Below are positions 35,475 through 44,219 of a DNA stretch of 53,486 nt, piece by piece. The position numbers and the translations under genes are program-made. The notes under the pieces are model-generated. The model was given only the letters and a program-made list of their open reading frames with translations, had not been told where the DNA came from and made no database searches. The stretch comes from Psychrobacillus lasiicapitis. GTDB lineage: Bacteria; Bacillota; Bacilli; Bacillales_A; Planococcaceae. Position 1 is the stretch's first letter; each line of letters starts with the position of its first letter. The stretch spans positions 2,283 through 55,768 of the forward strand of contig NZ_VDGH01000016.1 of the NCBI RefSeq assembly GCF_006861795.1, written 5' to 3'.

Positions 35475-36255
35475 ATGGGTGACAAAAAGCCAACCCAAAA
35501 TAGTTTAACAAAGAAGCCCTTTATGGAATGGAGCCGTAACAATGGTGAAACATGGGGAAAACTACCGGTTAATAATTATGTAACACACGCGTGGTTTGAT
35601 GGGAATGATCAATTAAATATAGCTACGGAAAAAGAAATATGGTTAGGTATTACACCCAAAAGTAAAGGGACGAAAATTCTTTCATTAGACCACCCGATTG
35701 ATAAAGTCGATTATTCAAGCAATAACCATATGGCTGTGCTCTCCAACGAAAGGATTTATTATACGACCAACCAAGGGGAGAGCTGGGAGCAAGCTGTTGT
35801 TCCTAAACCATTTTATAAGGTTCAAATAACAGATAGTGGTGACTTGCTAGTCCTCACAGGAAAAAGTAAGATTTTACAAAAGACAAATGATGGCTGGAAC
35901 GAGATAGCTATGCCCAAATAATGATGAACCTTTAGATATAAAAGTCATTAATAATCAGCTATTCATTACCTCACAAAGTGGAATTCGGATTAGTGATCTT
36001 AAAGAGGAAAGTTGGAGAAAAGTTCAAATGGATGAAGTAATATTTCACTTTAATAAAAAAGGTGAAAAATTATTCGGTTATACTTACAGAGGGGAAGTTA
36101 TTTATTCCATTCCCACAAAAGTTGAAAGAAAACCTGAAAAAGTGTCGGATGCTGTTGAGTTCGTCGTTTCGGACGTAGATAGTATTGGAGATATCCTCTG
36201 GATTGCCACGGTACCCGATTATTCGTGGAAAGAGATGAAGATACCGCAGAAATGA
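35475..36255 (+). pseudogene. BNR/sialidase-like repeat protein, frameshifted
   Basis: First frame (35475-35921) has Asp-box/BNR-like repeats (MEWSRNNGETWGKL, IYYTTNQGESWEQ) and stops at TAA 35919. The next frame is open across the same point and continues from about 35920 as DEPLDIKVINNQLFITSQSG, then GIRISDLKEESWRKVQ, to a stop at 36255. Loss of two bases (or gain of one) in the CCCAAATAATGATGAA stretch explains it. The N-terminus is also unclear: no start with a ribosome binding site and in-frame stops at 35448 upstream. Probably an inactivated secreted or lipid-anchored beta-propeller protein. Confidence 0.7.
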
Positions 36256-36276
36256 TAAAATTTGAAGTGTAAATCC

Positions 36277-36311
36277 AAAAAGAACTTATTCTTACGAATA
36301 GTTCTTTTTTA
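36277..36311 (+). terminator. terminator after the BNR-like pseudogene
   Basis: AAAAAGAACT..ATTC pairs with GAATAGTTCTTTTT around a TTAC loop, with one bulged T. Confidence 0.7.
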
Positions 36312-36503
36312 TTTCAAAAAAATGCATCTTTTTTGTACGTACACTTTCTAAGAGAAAGGACGGATAATAAACGAATTGGTTTCGATTCTATTGAATTGAA
36401 AAATGCACGTAAAAAACAGGGCAAAAAAAGGATTTAAACAAAAAATAGCGAATAAAAAGATTATTGCTATTTTAGGAGATGATTAATATAAATATGGTAA
36501 TTT

Positions 36504-36838
36504 AGGAATTATCTGAATATGAGGTGGCGTTTGTAAGACGAGTTGGAAGCTATTTTGAACCACAGGATCATTGGAAAAAATTGATGTACTGGGCTAATGA
36601 AAATGCAATTTTTCCACCTCACCAATCATTTATAGGGATATCTTTAGAGAATCCGGAATTTGTGAAAAATGATCATTGTCGACACGATGCTTGTGTTACC
36701 ATTCCTGCTAGTTTTGTTAAAGAAAAACATATTAGTATACAATTCAAAAATTTAGATGACGGACAGTATGCTTTGTATTCACTTTATGATGAGTCCGAAA
36801 AATTGAATTTAGCTTATAAATATATGTTGTACCGATAA
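36504..36838 (+). pseudogene. GyrI-like (AraC effector-binding) domain remnant
   Basis: The frame after TAG 36503 reads ELSEYEVAFVRRVGSYFEP, PQDHWKKLMYWANEN and HCRHDACVTIP, characteristic of the GyrI-like/AraC-type effector-binding domain, and stops at 36838 before the usual C-terminal strands (about 40 residues short). No ribosome binding site stands before GTG 36524, and the AraC HTH that normally precedes this domain is missing. Best read as a remnant truncated at both ends. Confidence 0.6.
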
Positions 36839-36934
36839 AAAAGCGAATAGCTTAAACTATCGGGCAATTAGAGTGAAATGCTATGCTCTGAAAACTAACG
36901 AAAAAAGTTAACACAAACAAAGGAGAAGAGAAAA

Positions 36935-37294
36935 TTGATAGATTATAACGGTCGTAGTTTTGTTTCCATTGAAAATACAGATAACGGTGAGGTTTCTTCT
37001 AAGACTATTTTTGATTACAAACAAGAGGGACATATCATCTCAGCAACATATGGTGGAGGGGAAATTGTAAAAGGGACATTGATCGGAGTAATAAAGGAAG
37101 ACGGTTGCTTAGAATTTAGATATAACCACGTTAATAACAAAAATGAAATTAGAGGTGGACAATGTACTTCTACTCCAAAACTTTTACCAGATGGGCGAAT
37201 TAGGTTATATGAAAATTGGAAATGGCTTGATTCGGAAGCTACTGAGGGAAATTCAATTATTGAGGAATTGAGTGTATCAAACGATTTTGATTAA
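36935..37294 (+). CDS. small conserved protein annotated as 'N-acetylglutamate synthase' in Bacilli
   Basis: 119 residues from TTG 36935, with AAAGGAG upstream. The stretches [36 protein letters not shown] and [19 protein letters not shown] are strongly conserved in a small Bacillales family that carries the dubious database name N-acetylglutamate synthase. No acetyltransferase motif is visible. The sequence looks like a small beta-rich fold with repeated strand-turn units; real function unknown. Confidence 0.75.
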   Translation: MIDYNGRSFVSIENTDNGEVSSKTIFDYKQEGHIISATYGGGEIVKGTLIGVIKEDGCLEFRYNHVNNKNEIRGGQCTSTPKLLPDGRIRLYENWKWLDSEATEGNSIIEELSVSNDFD

Positions 37295-37301
37295 TTATTT
37301 A

Positions 37302-37390
37302 TTATTAATGTGAAGTGTGCTTACGTTAAAGTTCATGGGTTGCTTAGGCAGCTCTTTTTTTCATATTAAGCTAACGAGGCAGGTAGTAGA
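37302..37390. mobile_element. MITE-like 89-bp element, copy 1 (degenerate)
   Basis: Left end TTATTAATGTGAAGTGTGC matches 16 of 24 bases of the other copies' left end. The centre is a terminator hairpin (37337-37354 plus T run) and the right end is a decayed palindrome (CTAACGAGGCAGGTAGTAG). Same total length as the copy at 49153-49241. Confidence 0.55.
37337..37361 (+). terminator. terminator inside MITE-like copy 1
   Basis: GGGTTGC, loop TTAG, GCAGCTC, then seven T; serves the gene at 36935. Core identical to 31866-31883. Confidence 0.75.
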
Positions 37391-37454
37391 AAATGTGATG
37401 AAATTTAATATGATAATCTTATATGTAGAACAATAAGTCAAGGAGAGGTGGAAA

Positions 37455-37715
37455 ATGTTATTATGGCAGCTTTCATTATTTGTTTCCCTTGCAACTTTAT
37501 TCGTTGGAGTTGCTAAAACGTCCTGGTTGTACTTACTGATTAGTACGATTACATTTATACCGATTGCATATTATTTTTCAGGAGCAAACAATGCTTGGAA
37601 ATACGTTGGTTTGACTCCATTCTTTTTACTTTTTCTAACAATATTATTTTGGTTAATACATAAGAGGAAACGAAATCGTTTTTGGATAAAACGGAAGAAT
37701 AAACACATTCAGTAG
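37455..37715 (+). CDS. small membrane protein
   Basis: 86 residues from ATG 37455, with AGGAGAGGTGG upstream. Three hydrophobic segments (about 3-20, 25-42, 51-68) and a very basic tail (HKRKRNRFWIKRKNK). No family recognised. After the stop, another frame (about 37718-37846) reads a membrane-like peptide ending LLKFRNELK, possibly the remnant of a neighbouring gene. Confidence 0.55.
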   Translation: MLLWQLSLFVSLATLFVGVAKTSWLYLLISTITFIPIAYYFSGANNAWKYVGLTPFFLLFLTILFWLIHKRKRNRFWIKRKNKHIQ

Positions 37716-37871
37716 TCTATTTTGGTTAATTGGTAGTGATATCCCTAAGTTGTCTAAAGGTGATCAGGTTTTATTTCTGCTAATTCCTTTATTTAGCATC
37801 ATTCTTGCCAAACAGGTTCTCTTAAAGTTCCGTAATGAATTGAAGTGAAAAATTCAATCTTGGAGGAAAAC

Positions 37872-38384
37872 ATGAAAAAACAGATGTTTATAATATTTAT
37901 CTTCATATTAATTTTAGGAGGATGTAAGGAACCATCAATCCCATTATCGGAAAATAGTGAGGTAAATTATAAAGCCCAAATGGAACAGCTGGAAATGACA
38001 AATGAGCAAATGAAAATGAAAATATCTAATATGGAAAAGAAGAATGAGGAAGAAAAAGAAGCATTAAGGACAACGTTGAATTTAGCATTCCAACTTCTCA
38101 CTGCAATAACTAATAAAGATTATGAGTACATTACATCCATTTCTTCCTCCAATATTCGAGTGAATATGGAAGAAAGCACTATCTATTCTACTGACTATAG
38201 CTATAGAATGAACGACAAGCATTATCTATTAGAAAACCTGGAGTATCGTTTTTATCAAATGGAAGACGACAAGCTGACAATTGGCTTCGCAAATTATTTT
38301 CCTGAGGGACATAGTACCATCAATATTGGATTTATAAAGCAGGATGGACAATGGCTATTCGATTATTTAGTGACTGATGCTTAA
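37872..38384 (+). CDS. hypothetical lipoprotein with coiled coil
   Basis: 170 residues from ATG 37872, with TTGGAGG upstream; the earlier in-frame ATG 37845 lacks one. Signal peptide with lipobox LILGGC (Cys18), a coiled coil (about 38-70, QMEQLEMTNEQMKMKISNME), then a globular NTF2-like-looking domain ending WLFDYLVTDA. After its TAA the frame continues open for 24 codons (to 38457), so the stop may be recent. Function unknown. Confidence 0.65.
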   Translation: MKKQMFIIFIFILILGGCKEPSIPLSENSEVNYKAQMEQLEMTNEQMKMKISNMEKKNEEEKEALRTTLNLAFQLLTAITNKDYEYITSISSSNIRVNMEESTIYSTDYSYRMNDKHYLLENLEYRFYQMEDDKLTIGFANYFPEGHSTINIGFIKQDGQWLFDYLVTDA

Positions 38385-38490
38385 CGCTGTGCAAATGATG
38401 AAGAGATAACCAGTTATGAAAGAGATTCTGATGTAGAATTAAGAGTTGTTAGACTTTAATAAGATAAAATTTTTATAAGTAGGTGCTTTA

Positions 38491-38952
38491 ATGTTATCAA
38501 CTCCATTAGGTGCTATGAAATTATTTATTAATGGTGAAGAAGTGGGATTTACTGCGATAAAATTAGATTTAGAATTGCATTGTCCAGATGTAAGTGGTAG
38601 GTATTTAATCCAATATGAATACAAAAATGAAATGAAGAATCAAGAGATAAAATGTTGCATACCCTCATTAGATGTAAAAGGAGATGTTGAAAGTGGAGAA
38701 AATCTTGAAGCAATATCCTTTTACAAAAATGATATAAAACTCACAATTGGGGTAGAAGGAGAATTCACAGACGACACTAAATATATTGATTATAGTGGAG
38801 AGTATTTAAGTAATGGAATTCAGTATGTAACATATCACACCAGTGTGGATAGAAAGTTCAATTTTGGTGTTTCTTGGATTCAACCATGGACAGAAGGAAA
38901 TGATATTCAAACTTGGTTTGGTGCGGATCCAACATTAATACAGAATGTATAG
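38491..38952 (+). CDS. hypothetical soluble protein
   Basis: 153 residues from ATG 38491, with AGGTG upstream. Soluble, beta-rich looking, acidic, with no signal peptide and no membrane segment. Recognisable repeats or motifs are absent (KLFINGEEVGFTAI near the start, FGVSWIQPWTEGNDIQTWFG near the end). Followed 35 bp later by the ankyrin gene, so possibly co-transcribed. I do not recognise the family. Confidence 0.6.
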   Translation: MLSTPLGAMKLFINGEEVGFTAIKLDLELHCPDVSGRYLIQYEYKNEMKNQEIKCCIPSLDVKGDVESGENLEAISFYKNDIKLTIGVEGEFTDDTKYIDYSGEYLSNGIQYVTYHTSVDRKFNFGVSWIQPWTEGNDIQTWFGADPTLIQNV

Positions 38953-38987
38953 TTTGTGAATAGTATACTTCGGCTGGAGGACAGAGC

Positions 38988-39509
38988 ATGAAAAAAAGAT
39001 TAAAAATGAAAATAGCAAAGAAGTATAGAGGAGAATTGGTGTGGGCTATTTATTATGGTCAACTGGATAAAGTAAAACGATTAATCCGCTTAGGAATAGA
39101 TGTGAATGAATCCGATGAAGATGGACGGACAGCGATTCACTGGGCGACACAGGAAGGGGAGCTGGAAATTATTCATTTGCTTCTCTCAATCGGTGCCGAT
39201 ATTGATGTAAAAGACGAAAATGGTTTTTCACCTCTATATCAAGCGTCTGCAGACGGGAATATACAAGTTGTTAATTATCTATTAAAGAACGGCGCTGATA
39301 TTGAAATAAAATCGAATGATGATACTACTGCTTTAATAATTGCAAGTTGTTATGGCCATATAGAGACGGTGAAGCTGCTCATTGAAAGAAGTGCGGATAT
39401 TATGGCAAAAACCGACGATGGACATACTGCACTTTCTTTAGCAAAGGAATATGGAAATGAGGAAGTTGCTATTTTTCTAAAAGAGCAGAAGAATTTATTA
39501 TCCAAGTAA
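38988..39509 (+). CDS. ankyrin repeat protein
   Basis: 173 residues from ATG 38988, with GGAGGAC upstream. A basic N-terminus is followed by about four ankyrin repeats (ELVWAIYYGQLDKVKRLI; DGRTAIHWATQEGELEIIHL; NGFSPLYQASADGNIQVVNY; DTTALIIASCYGHIETVKLL; last partial DGHTALSLAKEYGNEEVAIF). Cytoplasmic protein-protein interaction scaffold; partner unknown, perhaps the protein encoded just upstream. Confidence 0.9.
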   Translation: MKKRLKMKIAKKYRGELVWAIYYGQLDKVKRLIRLGIDVNESDEDGRTAIHWATQEGELEIIHLLLSIGADIDVKDENGFSPLYQASADGNIQVVNYLLKNGADIEIKSNDDTTALIIASCYGHIETVKLLIERSADIMAKTDDGHTALSLAKEYGNEEVAIFLKEQKNLLSK

Positions 39510-39629
39510 GAACATTATTTACTTCTGCCTTCGGTGATTTGGCTAGAGAATAATTAGGATTTAGTTATACATTGCCTAGTACATATCTAATTTCCCTTTC
39601 CAAAAGCCGATTAATATTTGTTTTAAAAA

Positions 39630-39690
39630 GAAAAGCCGAACTACGACGAAACAATAAATGGAAGTTTCGTGTGATAGTCCGGTTTTTTAT
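39630..39690. terminator. bidirectional terminator between ankyrin and LysE genes
   Basis: AAAAGCCG.ACTA..GACGAAAC pairs with GTTTCGT..TAGT.CGGTTTTTT (39631-39688) with small internal loops; A run left, T run right, between convergent genes. Confidence 0.75.
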
Positions 39691-39708
39691 TGTCTGAAAT
39701 TATATTTC

Positions 39709-40338
39709 CTATATGCCTGTTTTTATGCCAAACCCAATCAAAATTAATCCCGTTGATTTTTGGAATACCTTTTGGAATTTGGAGTTGTTCAACCATCTTT
39801 TTGCATAATCAATTACATAAACAAGGGTTAGAAACCAACAAACAGCGAGTAAAGTAAGGATTAAAGCTAACATGATCAATTGCTGATTTACATTTTCGTT
39901 CAAATCGATAAATTGAGGCATGATCGTTATATAAACCAAAACAGTCTTTGGATTAAGAACATTGCTAAGTAATGCTTGCATAAAGGAACTCTTATTATGC
40001 TGATTTGAATATTTCGTAGGTGTGTTTGCTTGGGACTGAATCTCTTTTAAAGAAAACATGCTCTTAGTAAAAAAACTTCTTATCCCTAAATAAATTAAGT
40101 AGGCAGCTCCCAAATATTTGATGATACTGAAAAGGACAACGGACTTTGCTATTACAACAGATAAACCAAGGATGGCAATAAGCGTCCAAAAAGAAAGTCC
40201 CGCTGCCATTCCAAGTACCGTAAAACGTCCAGCTTTTGGACCATAAGCGAGCGTGTTTTTCACTAGCAACATTGTATCTACTCCAGGTATGATAACCATC
40301 ATTGCAGCAATTGAAATATATATTAGTAAGCTACCCAT
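39709..40338 (-). CDS. LysE/RhtB family amino-acid exporter
   Basis: 209 residues from ATG 40338 (minus), with GGGAG upstream. Six hydrophobic segments and the family opening IPGVDTMLLVKNTLAYGPKAG. Exports amino acids or derivatives in proton-coupled fashion. Divergent from a TrmB-type regulator (40479) with a large inverted-repeat operator in between, which suggests local regulation. Confidence 0.9.
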   Translation of the reverse strand: MGSLLIYISIAAMMVIIPGVDTMLLVKNTLAYGPKAGRFTVLGMAAGLSFWTLIAILGLSVVIAKSVVLFSIIKYLGAAYLIYLGIRSFFTKSMFSLKEIQSQANTPTKYSNQHNKSSFMQALLSNVLNPKTVLVYITIMPQFIDLNENVNQQLIMLALILTLLAVCWFLTLVYVIDYAKRWLNNSKFQKVFQKSTGLILIGFGIKTGI

Positions 40339-40360
40339 GTTGTTTCTCCCTTCTCTTTCT

Positions 40361-40460
40361 TTTAGTGACTACCAGAGTAACTACTTATGATTATATCAGA
40401 ATATTTTGGATAAAATCAATAGGTTTTGTTAAACTATTAGTTACAATGGTAGCGACTAAA
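40361..40460. promoter_or_regulatory. divergent operator: two inverted 23-bp sites
   Basis: Site 1 (40361-40383) and site 2 (40438-40460) are inverted copies of one another, matching at 19 of 23 positions. Each contains an imperfect dyad of the form TAGTYRC-N7-GYRACTA. They flank the intergenic promoters of the LysE exporter (-) and the TrmB regulator (+); a TACAAT at 40442-40447 overlaps site 2. Likely binding sites of the TrmB protein. Confidence 0.65.
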
Positions 40461-40478
40461 TTTGTCTTGGAGGATTTT

Positions 40479-41306
40479 ATGAAAGAAAATATTTTAGATA
40501 CATTAAAGAATTTGAATTTTACCGAATATGAAGCAAAAGCATATCTTACTTTATTACAAGAATCACCATTAACTGGCTATGCAGTAGCAAAACATTCAGG
40601 TGTGCCACGATCGAAGATTTATGAAGTTTTGGAAAGTCTCACCATGAGAGGAGATATTCTGGTCAGTCCAGGAAGCACACCTCTGTATTCTCCAATTCCT
40701 GCAAAGGAACTAATTAAAAATCGCCGAATGAAAGCAGAAGAGCATTTTGAACTGGCAGAAAAATCATTAGCAGAGTTTAAAAAATCAGCAAATGACCGTG
40801 AAAATATTTGGAACATTATGGGACGCAATGAAATACTCGATAAGGTAAAAGCCTGTATAATAACTGCCCAAAAAAGAATTCTCTTAGAAGTTTGGAAAGA
40901 GGAATTCGAAGAAATGGAGTCTGAACTAAGACAGGCAGCAAAAAGAGGAGTCAACGTAACGATTATTGCTTATGGAGAAATTGCCTCTGATTTTGCTAAT
41001 GTTTACCACCATTATATGGGTCAAGAAATTACAGAAGAGTATGGGGGACGATGGATTGTCATTAGTGGAGATGATTCGGAAGTAGTAGCAGGTATTGTCT
41101 CACTGGGTAAAGATAGCCGTGCAGCATGGACAATGCATGTAGGCTTAGTCATGCCAATTACAGAAGTCATGATTCATGATTTATATGTAATGGAAATTAT
41201 GGAACAACACAAAGAACTTTTGGAGGAGAGTTTTGGGAAGAACCTCGTCAATTTACGTCGCAAATTTTCCATCCATCCAGATTTTAAGAAACATTATGTG
41301 AAATAG
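40479..41306 (+). CDS. TrmB-family transcriptional regulator
   Basis: 275 residues from ATG 40479, 7 nt after TTGGAGG; the longer open frame upstream runs through the operator. N-terminal TrmB winged helix (residues 1-75; FTEYEAKAYLTLL, SGVPRSKIYEVLESL), coiled linker, and a C-terminal sensor domain with a PLD-like fold start (RILLEVWKEEFEEMESEL, GVNVTIIAYGE). Probably controls the divergent LysE exporter and itself. Confidence 0.88.
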   Translation: MKENILDTLKNLNFTEYEAKAYLTLLQESPLTGYAVAKHSGVPRSKIYEVLESLTMRGDILVSPGSTPLYSPIPAKELIKNRRMKAEEHFELAEKSLAEFKKSANDRENIWNIMGRNEILDKVKACIITAQKRILLEVWKEEFEEMESELRQAAKRGVNVTIIAYGEIASDFANVYHHYMGQEITEEYGGRWIVISGDDSEVVAGIVSLGKDSRAAWTMHVGLVMPITEVMIHDLYVMEIMEQHKELLEESFGKNLVNLRRKFSIHPDFKKHYVK

Positions 41307-41335
41307 ATGGTCATACTCAATCCATAAGTGAATGT

Positions 41336-41369
41336 AAAGCACAGCTCATATTTTTGGGTCGTGCTTTTT
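41336..41369 (+). terminator. weak terminator after the TrmB gene
   Basis: AAAGCAC (41336-41342) pairs with GTGCTTT (41361-41367), long loop, T run. Confidence 0.5.
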
Positions 41370-41410
41370 AGCGTTATTAGAATGATAAAAGCAGCCAAAA
41401 GATGAAAAAT

Positions 41411-41436
41411 GTCTAGAAAACCGAAAAAACGGGTAA
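41411..41436 (+). promoter_or_regulatory. sigma-B-like promoter
   Basis: GTCTAG (41411-41416), 14-bp spacer, GGGTAA (41431-41436), close to the sigma-B consensus GTTTAA-N12-14-GGGTAT; 38 bp before a YflT-type stress gene. Confidence 0.55.
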
Positions 41437-41473
41437 AGAATACATAGTTGGAGTAAACAGGAGGTAATTTTTA

Positions 41474-41911
41474 ATGAATAATCATATTGTTGGTGTATAC
41501 GAAAATGAACAACAAGCAGTTGAAGTGGTGGAGGAATTAAAAGCGAAAGGCTATACAACTGAGGAAATTTCCGTTATTGCGAAAAATATAGAAGAACTAT
41601 CGGAATTCTCACAGGAAGTAAAACCATCTACTAGGGATGGGGCTATTGCAGGAGCTGTGACTGGTGGAGCCATTGGTATAGCGGGTGTGCTAGCAGGGTT
41701 ATCCACTATATTGATCCCCGGATTTGGTGCTGTGTTGGCTGCGGGCCCTATCCTTACAACAATTGGGGGAGCAGTTATAGGGGCAAACGCTGGTGCTGGC
41801 GGATTAAAGCATGCTCTTATGGAAATTGGAGTTCCTGATGATGAAGCTGAACGCTATTCAAATGATGCAGAGGAGGGGAAAATCCTAGTATTTCTTCATC
41901 CCAAAGAGTGA
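41474..41911 (+). CDS. YflT-type general stress protein with glycine zipper
   Basis: 145 residues from ATG 41474, with CAGGAGGT upstream. N-terminal YflT domain (VGVYENEQQAVEVVEELKAK), then a Gly/Ala-rich amphipathic hairpin (about 57-112; GAIAGAVTGGAIGIAG, GGAVIGANAGAGG), then PDDEAERYSNDAEEGKILV. In Bacillus the family belongs to the general stress response, which fits the sigma-B-like promoter found upstream. Molecular function unknown. Confidence 0.85.
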   Translation: MNNHIVGVYENEQQAVEVVEELKAKGYTTEEISVIAKNIEELSEFSQEVKPSTRDGAIAGAVTGGAIGIAGVLAGLSTILIPGFGAVLAAGPILTTIGGAVIGANAGAGGLKHALMEIGVPDDEAERYSNDAEEGKILVFLHPKE

Positions 41912-41948
41912 TAGCGGATTAGATAGATTATGCCATTAATAATCTCGT

Positions 41949-41975
41949 AGGCCATCTTTTCGATGGTCTTTTTTG
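41949..41975 (+). terminator. terminator after the stress gene
   Basis: AGGCCATC (41949-41956) pairs with GATGGTCT (41962-41969, one G-U), five-base loop, T run. Confidence 0.8.
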
Positions 41976-42096
41976 TGTCCAAATCATCAAGTGGATTTTG
42001 GGTAGGTTTTTAACAAAGAACAATAGTATAATTAAAATAGTCTAAAAATTATTTAATATAATTTTGGAGACATAGCTGTTAGAGGAGGCGTTCATT

Positions 42097-42153
42097 ATGA
42101 AAAATAGGAGAAAACATATTATGAATCACTACAAGGGGATAACGACTAATTAG
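42097..42153 (+). CDS. 18-codon ORF before the GNAT gene (leader peptide candidate)
   Basis: ATG 42097 follows AGAGGAGGCG by 7 nt and encodes a basic 18-residue peptide (MKNRRKHIMNHYKGITTN). It ends 43 bp before the acetyltransferase start. It could be a regulatory leader, or the stub of a lost gene; nothing else supports either. Confidence 0.35.
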   Translation: MKNRRKHIMNHYKGITTN

Positions 42154-42196
42154 CAATGTTCTTTAGCGTTTCCTCGTATTCTGGAAGGGGAAAATT

Positions 42197-42655
42197 ATGA
42201 ATAAAGAAAATGTGAAAATTGTAGAATTAAATGCAGAAAATTGGTACGACTGTTGTGAATTAGAAGTATCAACAGAACAAAAAGAATACATGGAGCCCAA
42301 TGCTATATCAATAGCTCAGTCAAAGTTTGAGACTACATTAAAGCCATATGCTATTTATGCTGCAGATAAGATAGTTGGTTTTCTAATGTACAATTCCGTT
42401 CAAGAAGAACTTGATGGTTTTTGGATATATAGAATAATGGTAGATAAAAAATTCCAAGGCAAGGGTATAGGTAAAGCTGCAACTGAGTTAATGATTTTAG
42501 AAATGGCAAAATTACCGAATGCGAAAAAAAAAATTATTGTAGGTTACCATCCAGAAAATTTAGGAGCACATCATTTATACTCGAGTTTAGGATTTATTGA
42601 TCATGGTGATAGATTCGGTAAGGAAATGGCTGTTATCTTACATGTGAACAATTAA
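42197..42655 (+). CDS. GNAT acetyltransferase (spermidine/BltD-like)
   Basis: 152 residues from ATG 42197, with GGAAGGGG upstream. GNAT fold with the acetyl-CoA pyrophosphate loop KKFQGKGIGKAATELM (Q/RxxGxG/A) and the following YHPENLGAHHLYSSLGF. The start region (VELNAENWYDCCELEVSTEQ) resembles BltD-type polyamine acetyltransferases. Substrate unproven. Confidence 0.88.
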   Translation: MNKENVKIVELNAENWYDCCELEVSTEQKEYMEPNAISIAQSKFETTLKPYAIYAADKIVGFLMYNSVQEELDGFWIYRIMVDKKFQGKGIGKAATELMILEMAKLPNAKKKIIVGYHPENLGAHHLYSSLGFIDHGDRFGKEMAVILHVNN

Positions 42656-42674
42656 CAGACTGAAAGAATACTAC

Positions 42675-42709
42675 AAAAAGAATGGGCCAATCTATGGTCC
42701 TTTCTTTTT
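42675..42709 (+). terminator. terminator after the GNAT gene
   Basis: AAAAAGAATGGGCCA pairs with TGGTCCTTTCTTTTT (one mismatch, one G-U), five-base loop. Confidence 0.75.
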
Positions 42710-42763
42710 ATGTTTAAAACATCAAGAGGGTTACGACGATTTGAATAGAGGAGGGATGTTCAT

Positions 42764-43048
42764 ATGAGGATAATTCTTCAAGCATTTATTGGTTCAATAA
42801 TGATTCATTTAATTTATACAGCTTATACAATAATAAATGGTTATATAAAAACAAAATTTTACAATCCTGATATGCAAAATGCATGGGAGACAGTAGACGT
42901 GCTTCAAAATGAAGTAGCGTTCGGCATGATTATGTCCCCATATTTCTTTTTATATTCTATTTTAATTTTAACTGTTATTTGTGCCATTATCCTATTTTTA
43001 TATGAAAAACTGTTTAAGAATAAGATGAGTTACTACAAGAAGGGTTAA
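42764..43048 (+). CDS. small two-span membrane protein
   Basis: 94 residues from ATG 42764, with GAGGAGGG upstream. Helices at about 4-26 and 56-82, joined by a hydrophilic loop, then a basic tail (KLFKNKMSYYKKG). No family recognised. Only 31 bp from the SRPBCC gene, so probably co-transcribed. Confidence 0.6.
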   Translation: MRIILQAFIGSIMIHLIYTAYTIINGYIKTKFYNPDMQNAWETVDVLQNEVAFGMIMSPYFFLYSILILTVICAIILFLYEKLFKNKMSYYKKG

Positions 43049-43079
43049 CGCATAAAAAGATTAAAAGGAGAGAAAAACA

Positions 43080-43526
43080 TTGTTAATAACAAGCCAACTG
43101 GAGATTCAAGCATCTAAGGAGGTAGTATTCTCTTACTTAGAAGATAACGAGAAACAAAAAGAATGGATGACAGGATTAGAAGGTACGGAGTATTTAACGG
43201 AGTTTGATAGTACTAATCCGGTTGGTACTAAGTTCAAACAAAGGTTAAAAGAAGGAAACCGTATGCAAGAATATGAAGGACAAGTTACTGAATACAACAA
43301 AAATAATAGATTAAGTATTCAAATGAACCATCCTTCTTTCTTAATTCATATTTCTTATAAACTTAAAGAAATTAGTCCGAATTCTAGCATTCTATACATT
43401 ACAGAAGAACTGACAGCTAAGACTGTTTCAGGAAAGATAATAAGTATCCTTTTTCGTGTATTTATGAAAAAAGGTTTAGAGAAACAAATGAAGGCATTGA
43501 AACGGTCCGCTGAAAAACAATTATAA
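43080..43526 (+). CDS. SRPBCC (START/polyketide-cyclase-like) family protein
   Basis: 148 residues from TTG 43080, with AAAGGAG upstream. The pattern IQASKEVVFSYLEDNEKQKEW, then GTKFKQRLKEGNRMQEYEG and a C-terminal amphipathic helix is typical of small SRPBCC ligand-binding proteins. Likely binds a hydrophobic ligand; role unknown. Confidence 0.8.
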   Translation: MLITSQLEIQASKEVVFSYLEDNEKQKEWMTGLEGTEYLTEFDSTNPVGTKFKQRLKEGNRMQEYEGQVTEYNKNNRLSIQMNHPSFLIHISYKLKEISPNSSILYITEELTAKTVSGKIISILFRVFMKKGLEKQMKALKRSAEKQL

Positions 43527-43637
43527 AGTTTTTGGGCAAACTTAAGCTTACGCAGCAGATTAGATGTACAAGAAGGAATTTAGATGAGTAAATCGAATTA
43601 GTATTTAAAGGAAGTTATTGAATGGAGGGGAAAAGAA

Positions 43638-44150
43638 ATGGAAGTAAAGACACTTTTATTACAACAATGGGCAAGCTGATAAGATGAGGAAGACTGGTTT
43701 CCACCGCTTGAAAAAGTGCTAGAGAATATCAGTTTAGAACAGGCACTTTGGAAGCCAGTCCACGGGTCGATGAATTCCATTTGGGAATTAGTTTGTCATT
43801 TGCTTTTCTTTAAAAAGAGACTTCTGTTGCGAGTCCTTGGTGAAACAGCGAATGAACCCCAAGCAGAAAATAATAAATCTACATTTCGAATACCAACAGA
43901 GACAACTGAAAATTGGAACGAAACAAAGCAAGAATACTTTTATGTTCATCGGGAGATTGAAAAAATACTAGCAAAATCAGAACAGGAAGATTTGTATAGA
44001 CAGATTCCCAGAGAAAGATCATTAGTGCTGGAAATGAAGGGTTTGCAATGCACGATGCATATCATATTGGGCAATTGTATTCCTAAGTAAAATGCAAGGA
44101 GCTTGAGCAGGGAAAACGGGGACTTTCGATTCGGACTTCCCATTTTTTAA
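43638..44150 (+). pseudogene. DinB-family protein, inactivated by two stops and a frameshift
   Basis: ATG 43638 opens MEVKTLLLQQWAS, then two consecutive in-frame stops (TGA 43677, TAA 43680), then the same frame continues DEEDWFPPLEKVLENIS through the DinB four-helix fold (NSIWELVCHLLFFKKRLL). Near 44045 a frameshift moves the conserved MHDAYHIGQLYS (metal-binding His motif) into the next frame. Several independent lesions show decay. The original would be about 155-160 residues, a thiol-dependent or metal-binding DinB protein. Confidence 0.8.
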
Positions 44151-44219
44151 ACCTGAAAACAACTATACTGATTAACAAAGCCTTTGATATATGTCTATTC
44201 ATAAAAGGAGATAAAAAAA

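Noticed and set aside
44100..44145. Possible terminator after the DinB pseudogene
   Set aside because: GGGAA/TTCCC arms are short with a long loop; better pairings need several mismatches, though a T run follows.
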